Shown here: piece by piece, positions 25,641-38,198 of the stretch
Position numbering within the stretch: position 1 is the first letter of the stretch
How the letters are laid out: every line of letters starts with the position of its first letter
From: Ursus arctos
Taxonomy: Eukaryota; Chordata; Mammalia; Carnivora; Ursidae
Assembly (NCBI RefSeq): GCF_023065955.2
Contig: NW_026622808.1
Location: forward strand, 44,838,475-44,902,474
DNA: 64,000 bases
Direction of reading: 5' to 3'
Translations under genes and position numbers: made by a program
The notes under the pieces: model-generated
The model's input: the letters and a program-made list of their open reading frames with translations, nothing else
The model's database searches: none
Told to the model about the DNA's origin: nothing

Positions 25641-27519
25641 CCACTCAATGCTTGGGACCGTGGCTGGATGTGACCGTTTCCTTCAGGGCTCTCCAGGAGG
25701 AGAGAGTGGCCTCTGGTTCCTGTACTGTCTCGGACCCTCCAGAGCAGAGAAACCCCCAGAGTCAGCAGTTCTCTTTACCAGCCTTAGCCCAAAGTCCCCT
25801 GGGGCTCTGATCCATGGAAAGCACTGGCTGCCCTGGTCCAGATAGAGACAAGCTTCCACGGTCTGCGGCAGAGTCACAATAAAATGCTCCCGTAATCCAA
25901 GAGGGATTTCACTAAGCTGCTTTTATTCCTTCTGGCTTCAAGAAAGAAAGCAGGAGACCTGGCCTTTTCAAAAGGGGAGAATCAGTGTAGCAGGAGAGCC
26001 AGGTCTCTGTGCCCACTAGACCTAACTGGGAATTGAAGATTCCCTGCTCCTAGATGTATTTTGGGGTGTGACTTCCCCTTCCTGACTTTCCTTGGAAGGA
26101 GGTAATGCATCCAAGTAGAACAGGTGGGTCCTGAGATCCCACTTGCCTGGTTTGGAATCCACTGTGCTGCCATTTACTTGACTCTCTTAGTTCTTCCCTG
26201 ATCCCCCTCTCAAAGGCCCTGGGACTTTTCTGAAGCCACGGCCTGAAGGCACTTGCAGCCTGGAAATGAAGGGGGCTTAACAGATCCCTCTCAGTGTCCT
26301 GCCTTCGATATTGTGCTGTAGTGATACCAGATGTCAACATTGGGGGAAGCTGAGTAGAAGGTTCTTGGGACTCTATGTATCATTGTTGCAACTTCCTGTT
26401 AATGGGGACACTGAGAATGGATCCACTAATTCATCAATTGATTCAACAGCTACTGACTGAGTGCCTACCATGTGCCAAGCTCTGTTCTAAGTTGCTGGGG
26501 ATTCAGACTGGAAAGAGATAGACATTATATCTGTGCTTGCAGATTTTACAGTCTGGTGTTAAGCAGGGAGCTCATATACCAATAAAGAAATAAAAGAAAT
26601 TCAAATGGTGGCAAATGCTAAGGAGGAAATAAAACAAGATGACCCGAAGGAGAGCGATAGGTCTGGAGGAGGATGGTCACAGCGCGAGTTGCTAGAAGCC
26701 CTGGAGTGAGAACATGTAGCCTCAATGAGGACGGAGCTCCTCCAGTGTTCGACAGCAGCTTCGGCTGGTTCTTCGGTCTACACAATCGGTGTGCGGAAAT
26801 CTTCAATCTTGGCAGAAGAGTAAGAAGTCTTCACTTAACCTAGAGCACTTGTAGTTTGATGTTCAAAGGTCATAACTGTAATTTCATTTAGCCCAGGGAA
26901 AAGGTGGATGCCTTGTCCCCCAGAGTAGACTCTGAGGCAAGAATTCAACTACGGGTAGGGGACTGGGGAAGTGAACCAAAAAAGGGAGGCGAGCGAATAA
27001 ATCTTGCATTATGGAGAATGGTAGAGCTGTGGACACCTGGGGCCCAGTCCCCCAGAAAGCATGAGATGTGGGGCAGCACACTTTGTCCCTGGGTTGGATG
27101 AAGCAGCTGTGAGCGGCAGCTTGGGAGAGTGATGACCCCCAGCACTTTCGGACCACCCAGTGCAGGGACGAAGAGGCTGCATCAGACAGAGAGAGCTGCA
27201 GGCAGCATGGCAGGTGCAGGCGGGTGGGAATCATTGGTTCAGCGCACGTGAGGTGCTGCGTTCCGAGAGGGTATGCGTGGTCCATTGACAGTGTCTGCCA
27301 CACTGAGGTTTGGCTGAAGTAGCTTCACCAACTTAATGCCAGGAAAAGACTAGAACAAGTCTGTCTCCTTTTAACCCTAAGAGATTTTTTTCCCATTAAC
27401 TCCCCAGTCTACCCAGCATATCTGACTTAAACCTCAATATGCCATGTGATATTATCTAGCTGCCCAAAGACAGCAATTTTCAATAACAACTGTAAAGCAA
27501 CAACTAATTTCGTTGTGCA

Positions 27520-27905
27520 CTTACAACACACCAGCCACTGAGCTAAGCACTTTGCATTTAACCACAACAGCACTGAGGGGTGCTAGTATTACTCCCGCGT
27601 AAGGTTAGAAAACCAAAGTTCAGAGAATTGAGAGGATGACAAAATCGTTGTTGTCACCATCACTCATAAAAATAGTTCTTAATTGTTAATATCTCCTGAC
27701 CATCCAAACTGCACAGAGAACTATGCTATACACTTTGTACCCATTTTCCTGCTTAATGCTTACGGGACATACAAGATAAAATACTATTTTCACACCCATT
27801 AAGCAGATGAGAAAATTGAGATTCATAAAGGTTAGGTACCCTATAGCTCAAGATTACGGAGCTGGAAGTGGGCAGGCCCCAAATTCAAATTCAGGTCTCT
27901 CTGCA
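27520..27905 (-). repeat. Two antisense MIR copies in tandem
   Basis: The first (to about 27640) has ACACACCAGCCACTGAGCTAAGC. The second (from about 27690) has TTAAGCAGATGAGAAAATTG and CAAATTCAAATTCAGGTCTC. Confidence 0.7.
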
Positions 27906-28669
27906 TGCAAAACTCCTTGCTCTAAACCACCTTGCTAGACCCCAACAGTGCTCCCCCACAGTTCTACTACATTTTAAACCGGAAGGTTTTTGTCTGTTCC
28001 ACTGGGGCACATTCAACAAAGACCCAGACCATCAAGTGCTTCACTTGACCTGCCACAGGGATGCTGAGTCCCTAAAAGATGGAAGGATAGCTTTGGTCAG
28101 AATCATTTGTCGACGTGAATAAAATCAGACTCAATACACTGAACGAGTTCATTAAGTCATTAAGACCACGAAAGGTCCACCTGAACTAAGAATGATTTCT
28201 TAACATGCTTGACTTGGAGTCTGAGGCTTTGCTGGCGTTTAGGGCTCAGCTGAATGCTCTTCGGAAAACCTGCTGGCAGCAAGTACTTCCAAGAATGGCC
28301 CTCCATGCACAATGTACAGTGAACGTTGAAAGGCCAAGATGAGAATGGAAGAAGAGTTTCTGAAAGAAGAAATATTTTAAGTCTAGTTGAGTATTTTCAC
28401 TAAAGGCACAGGTGCCCTGGTTTATAGAACAAGACACCTGAAGGAGGGTGGAATAAGTCTAATAGGTTTCCCGGTGGTGGAGAATGGGTTTGTCTTTGAA
28501 CCACTGCTCTTTTATTCATATTTTGATTGTCTGCCCTCTTGCAGCCTGAGGGTCTAATTGGCCTGTGCTGTGAACTGGATGCTCTGGCTCTTATGACCTT
28601 AAAGTCATCTCCCTACTTACCAGAAACAACCTCGCATGACACGTAACTGGCTTTCATGCCACTCTGGTG

Positions 28670-28670
<1 letters not shown>

Positions 28671-28703
<33 letters not shown>
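28671..28703. repeat. (CA)n microsatellite
   Basis: About 16 uninterrupted AC units. Confidence 0.97.
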
Positions 28704-28708
<5 letters not shown>

Positions 28709-29164
28709 ATGCAAACGCAGCAGTTTTTCTTACTTAAAATATTTTCCCTTCTTTTCTGTGAGCTGACATGTCTCCCGGATATTTTCTCCTCTGGTGTCTT
28801 CCAGATAGTTGAGTCTATTCTGACTGGTCTCCAAGGTCACGTTACTGCTAGCATTTGATACGTTCTGTAGCTTACACATTGCCCCAAGCATTGCTGCCCT
28901 TTTTACAAGTCCTTTGTTAATCTTGCTCTCTCTTGGAGCTCCTAGACCTTCTTAAAATTTCACATTTATTAATGATACAGGATTTCATCGAACTTAGCGT
29001 GGGGCTGCCTGCATTCATATAAGGAATGCATTTTTCAACACGAGCAATTGGCTCCGAGGAGACTTGAGGTCCAGATCTATGTCTTGGGAGCTGAGAGCTC
29101 GGTTGCATGTTTAGGCATTGGTAGATGTGTCATTGGCTTTACCAATGCTAATTGCTCATGGAAA

Positions 29165-29325
29165 CTCCTAGCAGTTGAGTGCAAGCATGGTCGTGTAGGA
29201 GACCCGGATTCAAATCTGGATTCCATCATTGGGACCAGGCTGTGTGATCCTGTAAAAGTGCCTCGATATCTCTGAGCCTCAGACGCCTCATCCACATAAT
29301 GTGAGATCATGGTATCCACCTCTGT
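29165..29325 (+). repeat. MIR fragment
   Basis: GACCCGGATTCAAATCTGGA and TCTGAGCCTCAGACGCCTCATC fit the first two thirds of sense MIR. Confidence 0.6.
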
Positions 29326-29850
29326 TAGTTTCCTCTGACTGCCGAAATTGATTACCACGAACTTGGTGGCTTACACAACACATATGTATTATCTCAAAGT
29401 TCTGTAGGGTAGAAATCCAACGTAAGTCTCCCTGGACTAAAACCAAGGAGTTGGCAGAGCTAGTTCCCCTCCGGAGGCTCGAGGGGAGAACCCATGTCCT
29501 TGCCACTTCCATCTTTTAGAAGCCACCTGTATTCATGGCTCCTGACCCTCTCTGGCTCCGTCTTCAAAGCCAGCAATAGCAGGTCAAGTTCTCATGTGGC
29601 ATCACGCTGACCTCCTCTTTGCCTCTCTCTTGCACTTTAAAGGATCTCTGTCATTACTTTGGGCCAATCCGGATAAGCCAGAATCATCTTCTGACTTTAA
29701 AGTCAACTTCATTAGCAACCTTATTTCCACCAGCAACCTTAGTGTCCCTTTGCCATGTAACCTAAGGTATCCGTAGGCTCCTGGGATTAGGGTATGAACA
29801 GGTTCTGGGCATCTGGGGGTGGGGGGCATGATTCTGCCTTCTACACTATT
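29325..29850 (+). repeat. Ancient interspersed repeat, possibly LTR-type
   Basis: Starts CTGTTAGTTTCCTCTGACTG, continues ACGAACTTGGTGGCTTACAC, GGAGTTGGCAGAGCTAGTTC and CAAAGCCAGCAATAGCAGG, and ends GCATGATTCTGCCTTCTACA. This order is familiar from many mammalian loci. I cannot name the family firmly. No coding capacity is seen. Confidence 0.5.
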
Positions 29851-30274
29851 CCCCTCAAGGTAAGTAAGTTTCCTAGCAGATTCACCTAATCAGAGAGTTC
29901 AGTGGCTGATAATGATGATCGAAACTGATAGTTGGTCCAATAGACAGCACTAACTTTTCTATGAGAAAATGACCCAGCCTCTGTCACTAATGTGTGGCAA
30001 CCAATGGCTTTTCAATGTTCATATTTTGAGACACCAACTTTGACAATGCTCCCAGTCAGGTAACCCACGGTCACGACAGTCCTTGCTGAGGTGCTCTGGT
30101 AAATTAAAATGCAGTGTTTACTGATGGGCTCCTGGACGCACCGAACACTGGTTCAGCCCAGCATATGGCTGGAGAAACAGCTGGGTAAACACAGTTCTTC
30201 CCTCAATGTACTTATAGTCCAATGGGAGAGATTACAGATAGACCTGAAATTACATTATGTATTCACTTACTTAC

Positions 30275-30425
30275 TTGTCCTTCATCTCTCTCCCACTCAA
30301 ATATAAATTCCATGAAGGGCTGGGACTTCACTAAAATGTACACACCTGTATTCTCAGCACCTGGAAGAGTGCTTGGAATATACCAAGTACTTAATAAATA
30401 TTTGTTGAACAAATACAAAGTAATA
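30275..30425 (+). repeat. L2 3' end
   Basis: ATTCCATGAAGGGCTGGGAC, AGCACCTGGAAGAGTGCTTGG and TTAATAAATATTTGTTGAAC match the L2 3' terminus. Confidence 0.75.
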
Positions 30426-33400
30426 TGTTATACAAGCCATTATGTTAGAGGTTTTTCATAAAATATGCAAACTAGGTGATATAACATATTGACTAGCCAG
30501 AGAGGAAAAAGAATCTCATCTCTCCTGTAGAAAGTTTCTGGCACATTTACAAATAGCTCCTGCTGTGTCCACACAGAAAGGGCTCCCTGCACTGCGGGGC
30601 CTGCAGACATTGGCCCTCACTGGCTCATCTCGGTGTACACTGTCTTATTACCTTTATTTACCCTGTTTGCAAACTGCACCACCCCCAGGTCATGATGCGG
30701 GAGTCACCTGAAGCCCATACCTATGCCTCATACTACGGACTATCCATCATACCCACCGTGCCCCTTTGCACCCCCCAGACCCCCAATAAGTAATAATTAA
30801 GCTAATTCCATTTTAGGGGCAGTGAAAGATCTGGTGAATCTGTGATCAAAGTGCAAGAGCTTTGCCCGATCTTAGAAAACACTACTCAGTCTCCCATACT
30901 GGACTTCTGTACCCGGGGGCCCAGGTGCACATTAAACTCAGCATGTGCCACACTAACCACTATCTTTCCCCCAAAGTCTGTCCCTCCTATGTTTCCAATC
31001 TCATTTAATGTAGTCATCATCAAATATCCCAAGATTTCAAGCAAGGAAACTAGATGATGTAACACCTCGGAGATGGAGAAAGAACATTGCTATCTAGCTC
31101 ATTTGCATTCTAAGCTTTGGGTACCCGGCACGACATGGTGACTGTGTGCCTGAAGCAGAGCTCCAGCATCCCCGGTATTTGCACAGTCTGGTTTCCTGGT
31201 TCTCTTCTCACCTGTTCCTAGGCAGCCGTAACTGGTCTCCACAGAATCACACAACACTTGGAGGTTAAGGCCAGTCCCCAGCCCAGCACCAGGGAGCACA
31301 ATGGACCACATCTCCTCTGACAACACAGACATCCCCTGTGCCTCGGTGTGGAAGGAGATCCAGAACCAAGCCCCAAGGAAGCCCAGTGTGAGAGACCTGA
31401 CTCCCTTGAAAATTCACAGCAGATTAGAGAAAGCCCCCCAGACCCAGGCTGCACACACAGCACAGTGCACAGCAGGAGGCAGAGACCAGGTCTTCACAAA
31501 GAGGAGGCGCCAAGATCGGAGAAGGGTCCTTGTCTGGGAAAGGGGAGAGGTTCTTAGCCACACACCACGGTTGAAAATTCAGACTAGGGACCAAATGGAG
31601 ACAGTAGATCAAACACCCAGGGTCCCTCCCACCTCCCTGTCATGCCCCTTGGCCTTGTGTTCCTGTAAGCCAACACAACAGCTTCCAGCAAACGCCTGAG
31701 TGAAGACAACCCCAAAGGTGATTCTTTTAGGAGGCAGAGGACGGGGTAAGGTGATCAGTGAAGAAGGATCCCAGAGACACAAGAGTCTTAGGGAGCCCAG
31801 AGCAGAGCCTCTTGGGGCTTGACTTAGAAAATGACCTTTTCTGAAGAGCAGAAAGTAGCTGGGGCAAGGAAAGATCAGGACAGAACAGCCAGTAAACAGC
31901 TGCAGACTTGTCCTCTAATCTGCCTTCGGGGCCAAGCTCTTTCCTGACCATCTGAACGCTGACCTTGCTGACCCCCAGCTATCTCTCCACCCCAGGTCTT
32001 TACTCTTCTTCATTCGATTCCTACGAAGGGGGAAATAAATTCCTGTGAATTTTTAGACTGCAAGATTTGATTCTAATCTTCAGAATCAAGGACTTTCAGA
32101 CTCGAAGGGGCACAAATGTTTGAAAGTATAGTTACAAAATGAAGTGTAAATGATAATGTCTCTTGGCCTAAAAATATGGTGTAATAACCACCACTATCCA
32201 GTAATTGGCCTTACTTTATTGAGCTCTGCTCAAACACAACACAAACAACAAAGGCCTAAGCGTACACACTGGTATGCTACGGAGGATTCAACAAGCGCGA
32301 TGCGATGGAGGATGCCTGGAGGGGTGAGCATTTATACAGAAGCTGCAGGCGGTCACACAGGGCCCGGCCCCAGCTCTGGGCTCATCTCTTCATGTGACAG
32401 GCCCTCCGAACAATACGTACATTTTGAATGTGCCCCAGTGCACCCACGTACCTAAACTCAGAGTTTCACAAAACAAGTCTTCCCTTTACCACACAACACA
32501 CATTCCGTTTTTTACTAGATTCGGTTCTCTTCCATTCCATTGCACTTCATGTGTTTCCCAGTGCTGGCCTCCATGCTCCACTGAGTCACGTGTACCAAGG
32601 GGTCACCAAAGGTTCCATACAGGTCATTGTGGGGCCCATGTCTGCGTGACACAAAGTTTCGACATCAGAAATATGGTTTAATGAATGAGAGCAATGCTAG
32701 ACTCTAGAAGATTCTTATCCTGTTCTAACCAGTTCTTTCTGCCATCATTCCTTCCCCTGCCCCAAAATGTACTGTTGGGTCCAGGGAAGGCTTTGTTTGC
32801 TGGGAAACAGAGAATGAATGAGAACTGTATTTCACTGTAATGACTTTAAAGGGGATTTCTGGGTTCCAGGAGAGAAGAAGTTTAAAAAATCACTAAAAAT
32901 CTATTTCTTTCTTCCAATTTAGAGTTGTTTATGAGGAACAAAGAAACCTGAAATCCTCTTATGTAGAAAAGGGAAGGAGAGGCTGTCAACTGACCCACTG
33001 AAGCCAGGCAAACAAACCCTCCCCCCAGATGTAAGAAATGGCAGCCCTCTCCAAGCAAGGACTTCCCGGGGACTCAGAGGCCTCATTAATGCTCCTGAAC
33101 CACAGCCAGCCGGGGACAAATGAGGGGAGCGCAGCAGGTGCTCCTTCGTGGGGCCTCTCTCCCTCCTCACTACATGGTTATTTGATTTGGCAACTCAGGG
33201 GCCTTTCTTTATTTTCTCCTCTTTTGTAGAAAGTAATATAATCAGAGTTCTCCCACTTCTGACCCTCCCAGACTGTACCCCCAGAAGCAACTATTGTTCT
33301 CACTTTCATACAGATCTTTCCAGAGATGGTGCATGAAGATATAAGTACACCCACAATCTCCTCATTCTTAACGGAGCAGTGTTGTCTCCAAAAAGGTGAA

Positions 33401-33531
33401 AATTGGTTCATGGGAGGAGGAGGGCAGAAAAGTCCTACACTTTGTGTACGAAGCACAGATAATACACTACCTAAACAGACTGTATGTCTGCGATATTAAA
33501 GTTTAATTGGAGATCCATTAAAAAATGTCTA

Positions 33532-33750
33532 GGGGCTCTTGGGTGGCTCAGTCAGTTAAGCATCCAACTCTTGATTTTGGCTCAGGTCATGATCTCAGAG
33601 TTGTAAGATTGAGCCCCGTGGAGGGCTCCATGCTGGGCATGGACCCTGCTTTAAATTCTCTCTCTTCCTCTCCCTCCTCTGCTCCTCCCCCTCTGCTCAT
33701 GTGTGCAAAACACACACTCTCACTCTCTCTCAAAAAAAAAAAAAAAATCG
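33532..33750 (+). mobile_element. SINEC SINE
   Basis: GGGGCTCTTGGGTGGCTCAG head, GTTAAGCATCCAACTCTTGA body, long CT and CA-rich run, poly-A of 16 bases. Confidence 0.93.
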
Positions 33751-33849
33751 AAAAAGTTTCCTTAGAGCTGTTAAGGAAAAATAAGTTGGGAAGAGCTGAC
33801 ATACTCCCATTTGTTTGTGCACATAAAGGGTAGCACCTGTACTGGGAGA

Positions 33850-34115
33850 CTGTTTTAGAGGGCGGCGTACGAGACAGGGTGAACACTTGGTCTTTCAAAT
33901 ACTGGTTTGAATCCTGGCTCCAACATTAACCGGTCGTGGGAAGCTGACCACGCTTCTTAATGTGTGCACTTCAATTTCCTCGTCTAGAACAGGGGTAGGA
34001 GTGGTAGCAGCGACCTCCTAGGGTAACTGTGACTATTAACGAGTTAACACACGATGTAAAGCGCTTGATTGCCTAGCAAATGGTAGATGCTCTGTAAGCG
34101 CTTGCTACATTGTGA
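33850..34115 (+). repeat. MIR SINE
   Basis: CTGGTTTGAATCCTGGCTCC, CTTCAATTTCCTCGTCTAGA and GTAGATGCTCTGTAAGCGCT. Confidence 0.8.
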
Positions 34116-34129
34116 TTTTCCACTGGATC

Positions 34130-34810
34130 ATAGGTCTTAGAGACTGGTCTATCCTCTTTAATGGCTGAATGGTATTCCCACGTGTGGACATACCATCATT
34201 TATTTAAGTCAGGAGAAGCAAATCATAGCTCACAAGCCAAATTCAGTAACCCACCTGTTTTTGTAAATCAAGTTGTATTGGCAACACAGCCACAGCCATT
34301 CATTTGCATATTGCCTTTGGCTGCTTTCACACTATAGCAGAGACCATGCCGCCCACAAAGTGCCCACGAAGCCTAAAATATTTGCTGTCTGCTCCTTTAT
34401 ACAAAGAGTCTGCTGAGCCCTAGTTAAGTCAATTCTTTTCTAAAGGACACGTGCACTGTCACACCCACATTCTGCTACAACAAATACAGAGCGCAAGGAA
34501 CATTCTCAAACACACATCTTTAAGCATGCTAGCAAGCATATCGAAAAGATAAATTCCTGGAAGTGGGGTTCTTGGGTCAAAAGACATAATTTTCATAGAT
34601 ATTGCCAGTTCCTTCCTCACAGGTTATATTAATGGACACTCACCAGCAGTCCTCAGGAGCACCCCTTACCCCCTACCCTTGCCACATTAGGATATTATCT
34701 AATTTGGGGGTTTTACCACTCTGATAAGGGAAAGGCAAATCATTATAGTTTTGTTGTTTAAATATCTTTATTTTACGATGAGACTGAGTTTTTTAAAAAC
34801 TCTCTTAAGG
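34130..34810 (-). mobile_element. L1 ORF2/3' fragment (antisense), interrupted
   Basis: The left part (to 34211) has GGCTGAATGGTATTCCCACG. The right part (from 34424) has CCTGGAAGTGGGGTTCTTGG and AGATATTGCCAGTTCC. Both are reverse-complement L1. A small DNA transposon separates them. Confidence 0.75.
34212..34423 (+). mobile_element. hAT-type non-autonomous DNA transposon
   Basis: CCACCTGTTTTTGTAAATCA, GTATTGGCAACACAGCCACAG and CCTTTGGCTGCTTTCACAC match a familiar mammalian MER element of the hAT group. The 8-base duplication TTAAGTCA at 34204-34211 and 34424-34431 is the length expected for hAT insertion. The family name was not assigned. Confidence 0.75.
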
Positions 34811-34849
34811 AATGCTTTTCTTTAAAAATAAACAAATCCAACAGTAGCT

Positions 34850-34978
34850 GGCAGATACCGTGTCATGAGCTTTATCCTTGCAGGAACTCCTGTGAGCTAG
34901 GTGGCATTATCCCTATTTTACAGATGAGGAAACAAAGGCATAGCAAAGTTAAGTAAACTGGCAACAATCAGAAGCATG
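34850..34978 (-). repeat. MIR fragment (antisense)
   Basis: CCCTATTTTACAGATGAGGA and CATGAGCTTTATCC fit reverse MIR. Confidence 0.7.
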
Positions 34979-34982
34979 GGAG

Positions 34983-35420
34983 TGCTGTGGTTAAGAAAAG
35001 TGACCACAGGGGCACCTGGGTGGATCGGTCAGTAAGCATCTGCCTTCAGCTCAGGTCATGATCCTGGGGTTGTGGGATCAAGCCCCACAACAGGCTCTCT
35101 GCTCATCTCAGCAAGCAGTCTGCTTGTCCCTCTCCCTCTGCCCCTCCCCACCAACCTCTGCACATGCGCACTCTCTCTCTCAAATAAATAAAATCTGAAA
35201 AAAAAAAGAAGAAGAAGAAAATATGCCTCGGTGTCAGACTACCTGAATTCTATCTACAACTTCGCCACAATTATTGGCTGTGTGCAAAGCCAAAGAGACT
35301 TTGGGAATGTAACTTAACCCCTCTATGCCTTGGTTTCTCCCTTTTTTTTAAATGAGAATAACCAAAGTACTCATCTCATCATGTAATATTGGGAAATAAA
35401 TGAGGGCTTTGATGCTAATG
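34983..35420 (+). repeat. MIR SINE, split by a SINE
   Basis: The left part GTGCTGTGGTTAAGAAAAGTGA ends at the SINE at 35009. The right part resumes with TGTCAGACTACCTGAATTC and CTTGGTTTCTCCC. Confidence 0.7.
35009..35210 (+). mobile_element. SINEC SINE
   Basis: GGGGCACCTGGGTGGATCGG head, CTCTGCCCCTCCCC run, CAAATAAATAAAATCTG tail and poly-A. Confidence 0.94.
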
Positions 35421-35943
35421 GTATTAAGTGGGGAAGCCACCATCTGAATCTAGGGGTTTCTGAGCTGGAATAGAAGTTCTTAAACACTTAAGCTGTTACC
35501 CTTGGTGACAGTGTATGATTACTAAGCATTTTATATTTGCTGGATAAATAGCTATCGATGTCTTTCCTCATTGTCAGAGACTTTTACAAAGAGCACCAAC
35601 TCCATCCATTGCTGCAAACATCCAAGTACAGTACCATGTCTCCAAGTATGAGCATGTCTCGACTTGCTCAGCTATAATTGTTTGGAAATTCTGAAACATG
35701 AAACTGTTCAGGATAAGAACTGCCAAGGAAACATGAAGACTATTTAATCCTTCAAGTGTTTCAGATCATCCCCATCCGAAATAACACAGACAGTACCAAA
35801 TTAGCTTTAGAAAGACATATAGAAGATAGATTTTTAAAAATGTTTTGGGTCTACACTAAATATACTCCTTCGGTTCATTTTTCTGAATGGAGTTAGTTTC
35901 CTCACAGAACAGCATCTCAGTCAATTTGTCACCTAAAACCTAG

Positions 35944-36168
35944 TGCACCACTGTCCAATAGAAATGTCTACAATGATAAAGACATTCAGTATCTGGTATG
36001 ACCAATATGGTAACCACTAGTCACCTGTGGCTATCAAGTTCGTGAAGTGTGACCAGTATGACTAAGGAACTGAATTTTTACTTTTTGTTAATTTTAGTTG
36101 ACTTAAACTGAAATTTAAATAGACACATGTAGCTAGTAGCCACTACACTGGGCAATGTGGCTCTCATC
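35944..36168 (+). mobile_element. hAT-type MITE remnant
   Basis: CACTGTCCAATAGAAATGTC at the left, GCTAGTAGCCACTACACTGG at the right. These are the typical ends of a widespread mammalian hAT MITE. The ends are partly degenerate, so limits are approximate. Confidence 0.6.
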
Positions 36169-36789
36169 ACCCCAGATTTTGTGCATAGTTTCAAAAGGTG
36201 AGAAAGAACACTACTGATTACACAATAAGTATTCCTTTACCACCTGGGAAATGAATTGCTGGACTCTGATGCCCCCAAAAGTGCTAGCTGGTAACCCAGG
36301 AACTTCGTTCTCTGAATTTAATCAAGCTGTACCTGTTCTGCATCACCCAAGTGAGGAGGCACAAAATGGAATCAAAGCGACTCCTGTGTCAGTCGTGCAT
36401 AGGTTGCTACCCATCAGCCCATAGTCTCACCCAGCTCGCAAGTGTTTCATTTGGCCCACAAGGGGCTTTAGAGTTTGAATTAATGGTCAACATTTAAAAT
36501 TCTAAAGATTTTTGCATTTCAGACTTCATTAGTAAAGTCAGAAGTCCTGACAACATTTCACCCCTGTAGTAGTTAGCTGGAGCTGTGAGGATTCTTCTCC
36601 CTTTAGAGGGCACTTACACTCTCCAGGTTGACAAAGTCCCCACCATTCCCTATTGTCTTCCTTCCATCTCCCTTCACTCATTTACCCAATGCCTGGCTGT
36701 CCCCAGGAGCCATGTTAGCATCTAATGGCTGCTCCTGGGGCTTTGGCCCATCTCTAGCCATTCCCCTGAGACTTTCCTGATGCATATGT

Positions 36790-36798
36790 ACACACACT

Positions 36799-36826
<28 letters not shown>
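36790..36826. repeat. (CA)n microsatellite
   Basis: About 18 CA units with one early interruption. Confidence 0.95.
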
Positions 36827-36830
<4 letters not shown>

Positions 36831-36879
36831 ATCCACGAGCCTGACTCTAGTCACACCTTGTAGTTCTGTACCTCTGTGC

Positions 36880-37165
36880 CTTTGCAAATTCTATTCCTCT
36901 TAATTGGAATGCCTTTCTCCATCTGGTTAACCCTGACTCCTCTTTTGAAATCCAGCTGAAAGAATACCTCCTCCACAAAGCTGCCTGGACTTCCCCAGGC
37001 AGAACGAGCTGCTGGTCCTTTTCAGTGCACTCGGTACCTTCTGCACACTGCTGTCATCATTTATTTCCCCCAGTCCACTGCTCCAGACAAGCATTTCCTG
37101 GAGGGAAAGACTAGTGTCTTACCTTAGTGTCCCTGAACTAGCTAGCACAAGTGAATGAATTCTGA
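36880..37165 (+). repeat. L2 fragment
   Basis: TGGAATGCCTTTCTCCATCT, GAAATCCAGCTGAAAGAATA CC and AAAGCTGCCTGGACTTCCCC are L2 3' region blocks. Confidence 0.75.
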
Positions 37166-37639
37166 AACCTGAGTCTCTAGCCCAGGCTTCCTACATGGAT
37201 CATGAGAAACTGACAAGAGTTTTGCAGTCCGCTGCCTCCTGGACTTTCATGATGAAAGCTCCTGAGGCCTGCCAGCCCCCGCTTGCCTATTCTCCTCCTT
37301 TCACAACCCCATCCCTCACCAAGCCTGTTACACCTGCTGTTTTCTCTGCCTCTAGAAATAGCAGAGAACCTGTAACCATCCTACAGCTATTTATTGCACT
37401 AATGACCTGCAAGGTCTTTTAGCCCCTTCTTCGGGAGGGACATCCCCACATCCTGTGGGGTTTCCCTGGACATCAAATTTGTCCCCTTGTCCTCCCCATT
37501 CACCCATCATCCCTGGTACAAATGCCTTATTTCTGATCTTGACCATAGGTCAACTATCTCTATAAGTCTCCAACCTAACACCTCGCCTATTTTCACGCCA
37601 CCCTGATCCGTTCTTCACGTAATCCACTCTCCATTCCTA

Positions 37640-38140
37640 ACTCATCTGAAACATTTCCACAACTCCCCACTGGTCTCAGAATAAGCCCCTTACACCATGC
37701 ACGGCACTTTCTTGGTCATTGCACTCCAGCCCCAACAGGCTCCCTTCGGCATCTCAAAAGCTGGCACCTACTGTTTCCTCTGCCTGGAAAACTCTTCCCT
37801 CAGCACTTGCCATGTCTGACTCTTTCATTATTTAGGACTCAGCTCAAGTATCATCAGAGAAGCCATTCCTGTTCCCCCAACTTAAAGTTTCCCCCACTAA
37901 ATTGTCACCCCATGCTACTCCATTATGACATAGCAGATTCCTTTATCCAAATCAATAATTTTCATGCTTGTTTATTGTCTGTCTCTTCCACTGAAGTGTA
38001 AGCGTCATGAAGGGGGAGACTCAACCTGCACCCCCAAGCCTTGGTACAGTGTCCTCCTATAGCCCCAAGGCCTGCACAGCTGTCTGCTACACAGTTGGCA
38101 CCCAACCTGTGTTGGTTATTGAATGTCAAATGATGAATGA
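37640..38140 (+). repeat. L2 fragment
   Basis: GCCTGGAAAACTCTTCCCTC, GGACTCAGCTCAAGTATCATC and a diverged 3' end (AGCGTCATGAAGGGGGAGAC) belong to L2. Confidence 0.75.
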
Positions 38141-38168
38141 CTCTGTGAATGAATGATGGACAGATGAC

Positions 38169-38198
38169 TGGATGGATGGATGGATGGATGGATGGATA
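38169..38198. repeat. (GGAT)n microsatellite
   Basis: Seven GGAT units, adjoining the L2 tail. Confidence 0.9.

Noticed and set aside
26884..27303. 139-codon minus-strand open frame in the intergenic region
   Set aside because: No recognisable family, domain pattern, splice context or poly-A signal. The length is compatible with chance in GC-richer DNA.
28671..28703. CA repeats considered as array-type structure such as CRISPR
   Set aside because: These are plain dinucleotide microsatellites in a mammalian genome. There is no repeat-spacer arrangement anywhere in the window.
31301..31699. 132-codon plus-strand open frame
   Set aside because: Composition is repetitive and polar with no motif. 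A second overlapping frame is equally open, which suggests chance.
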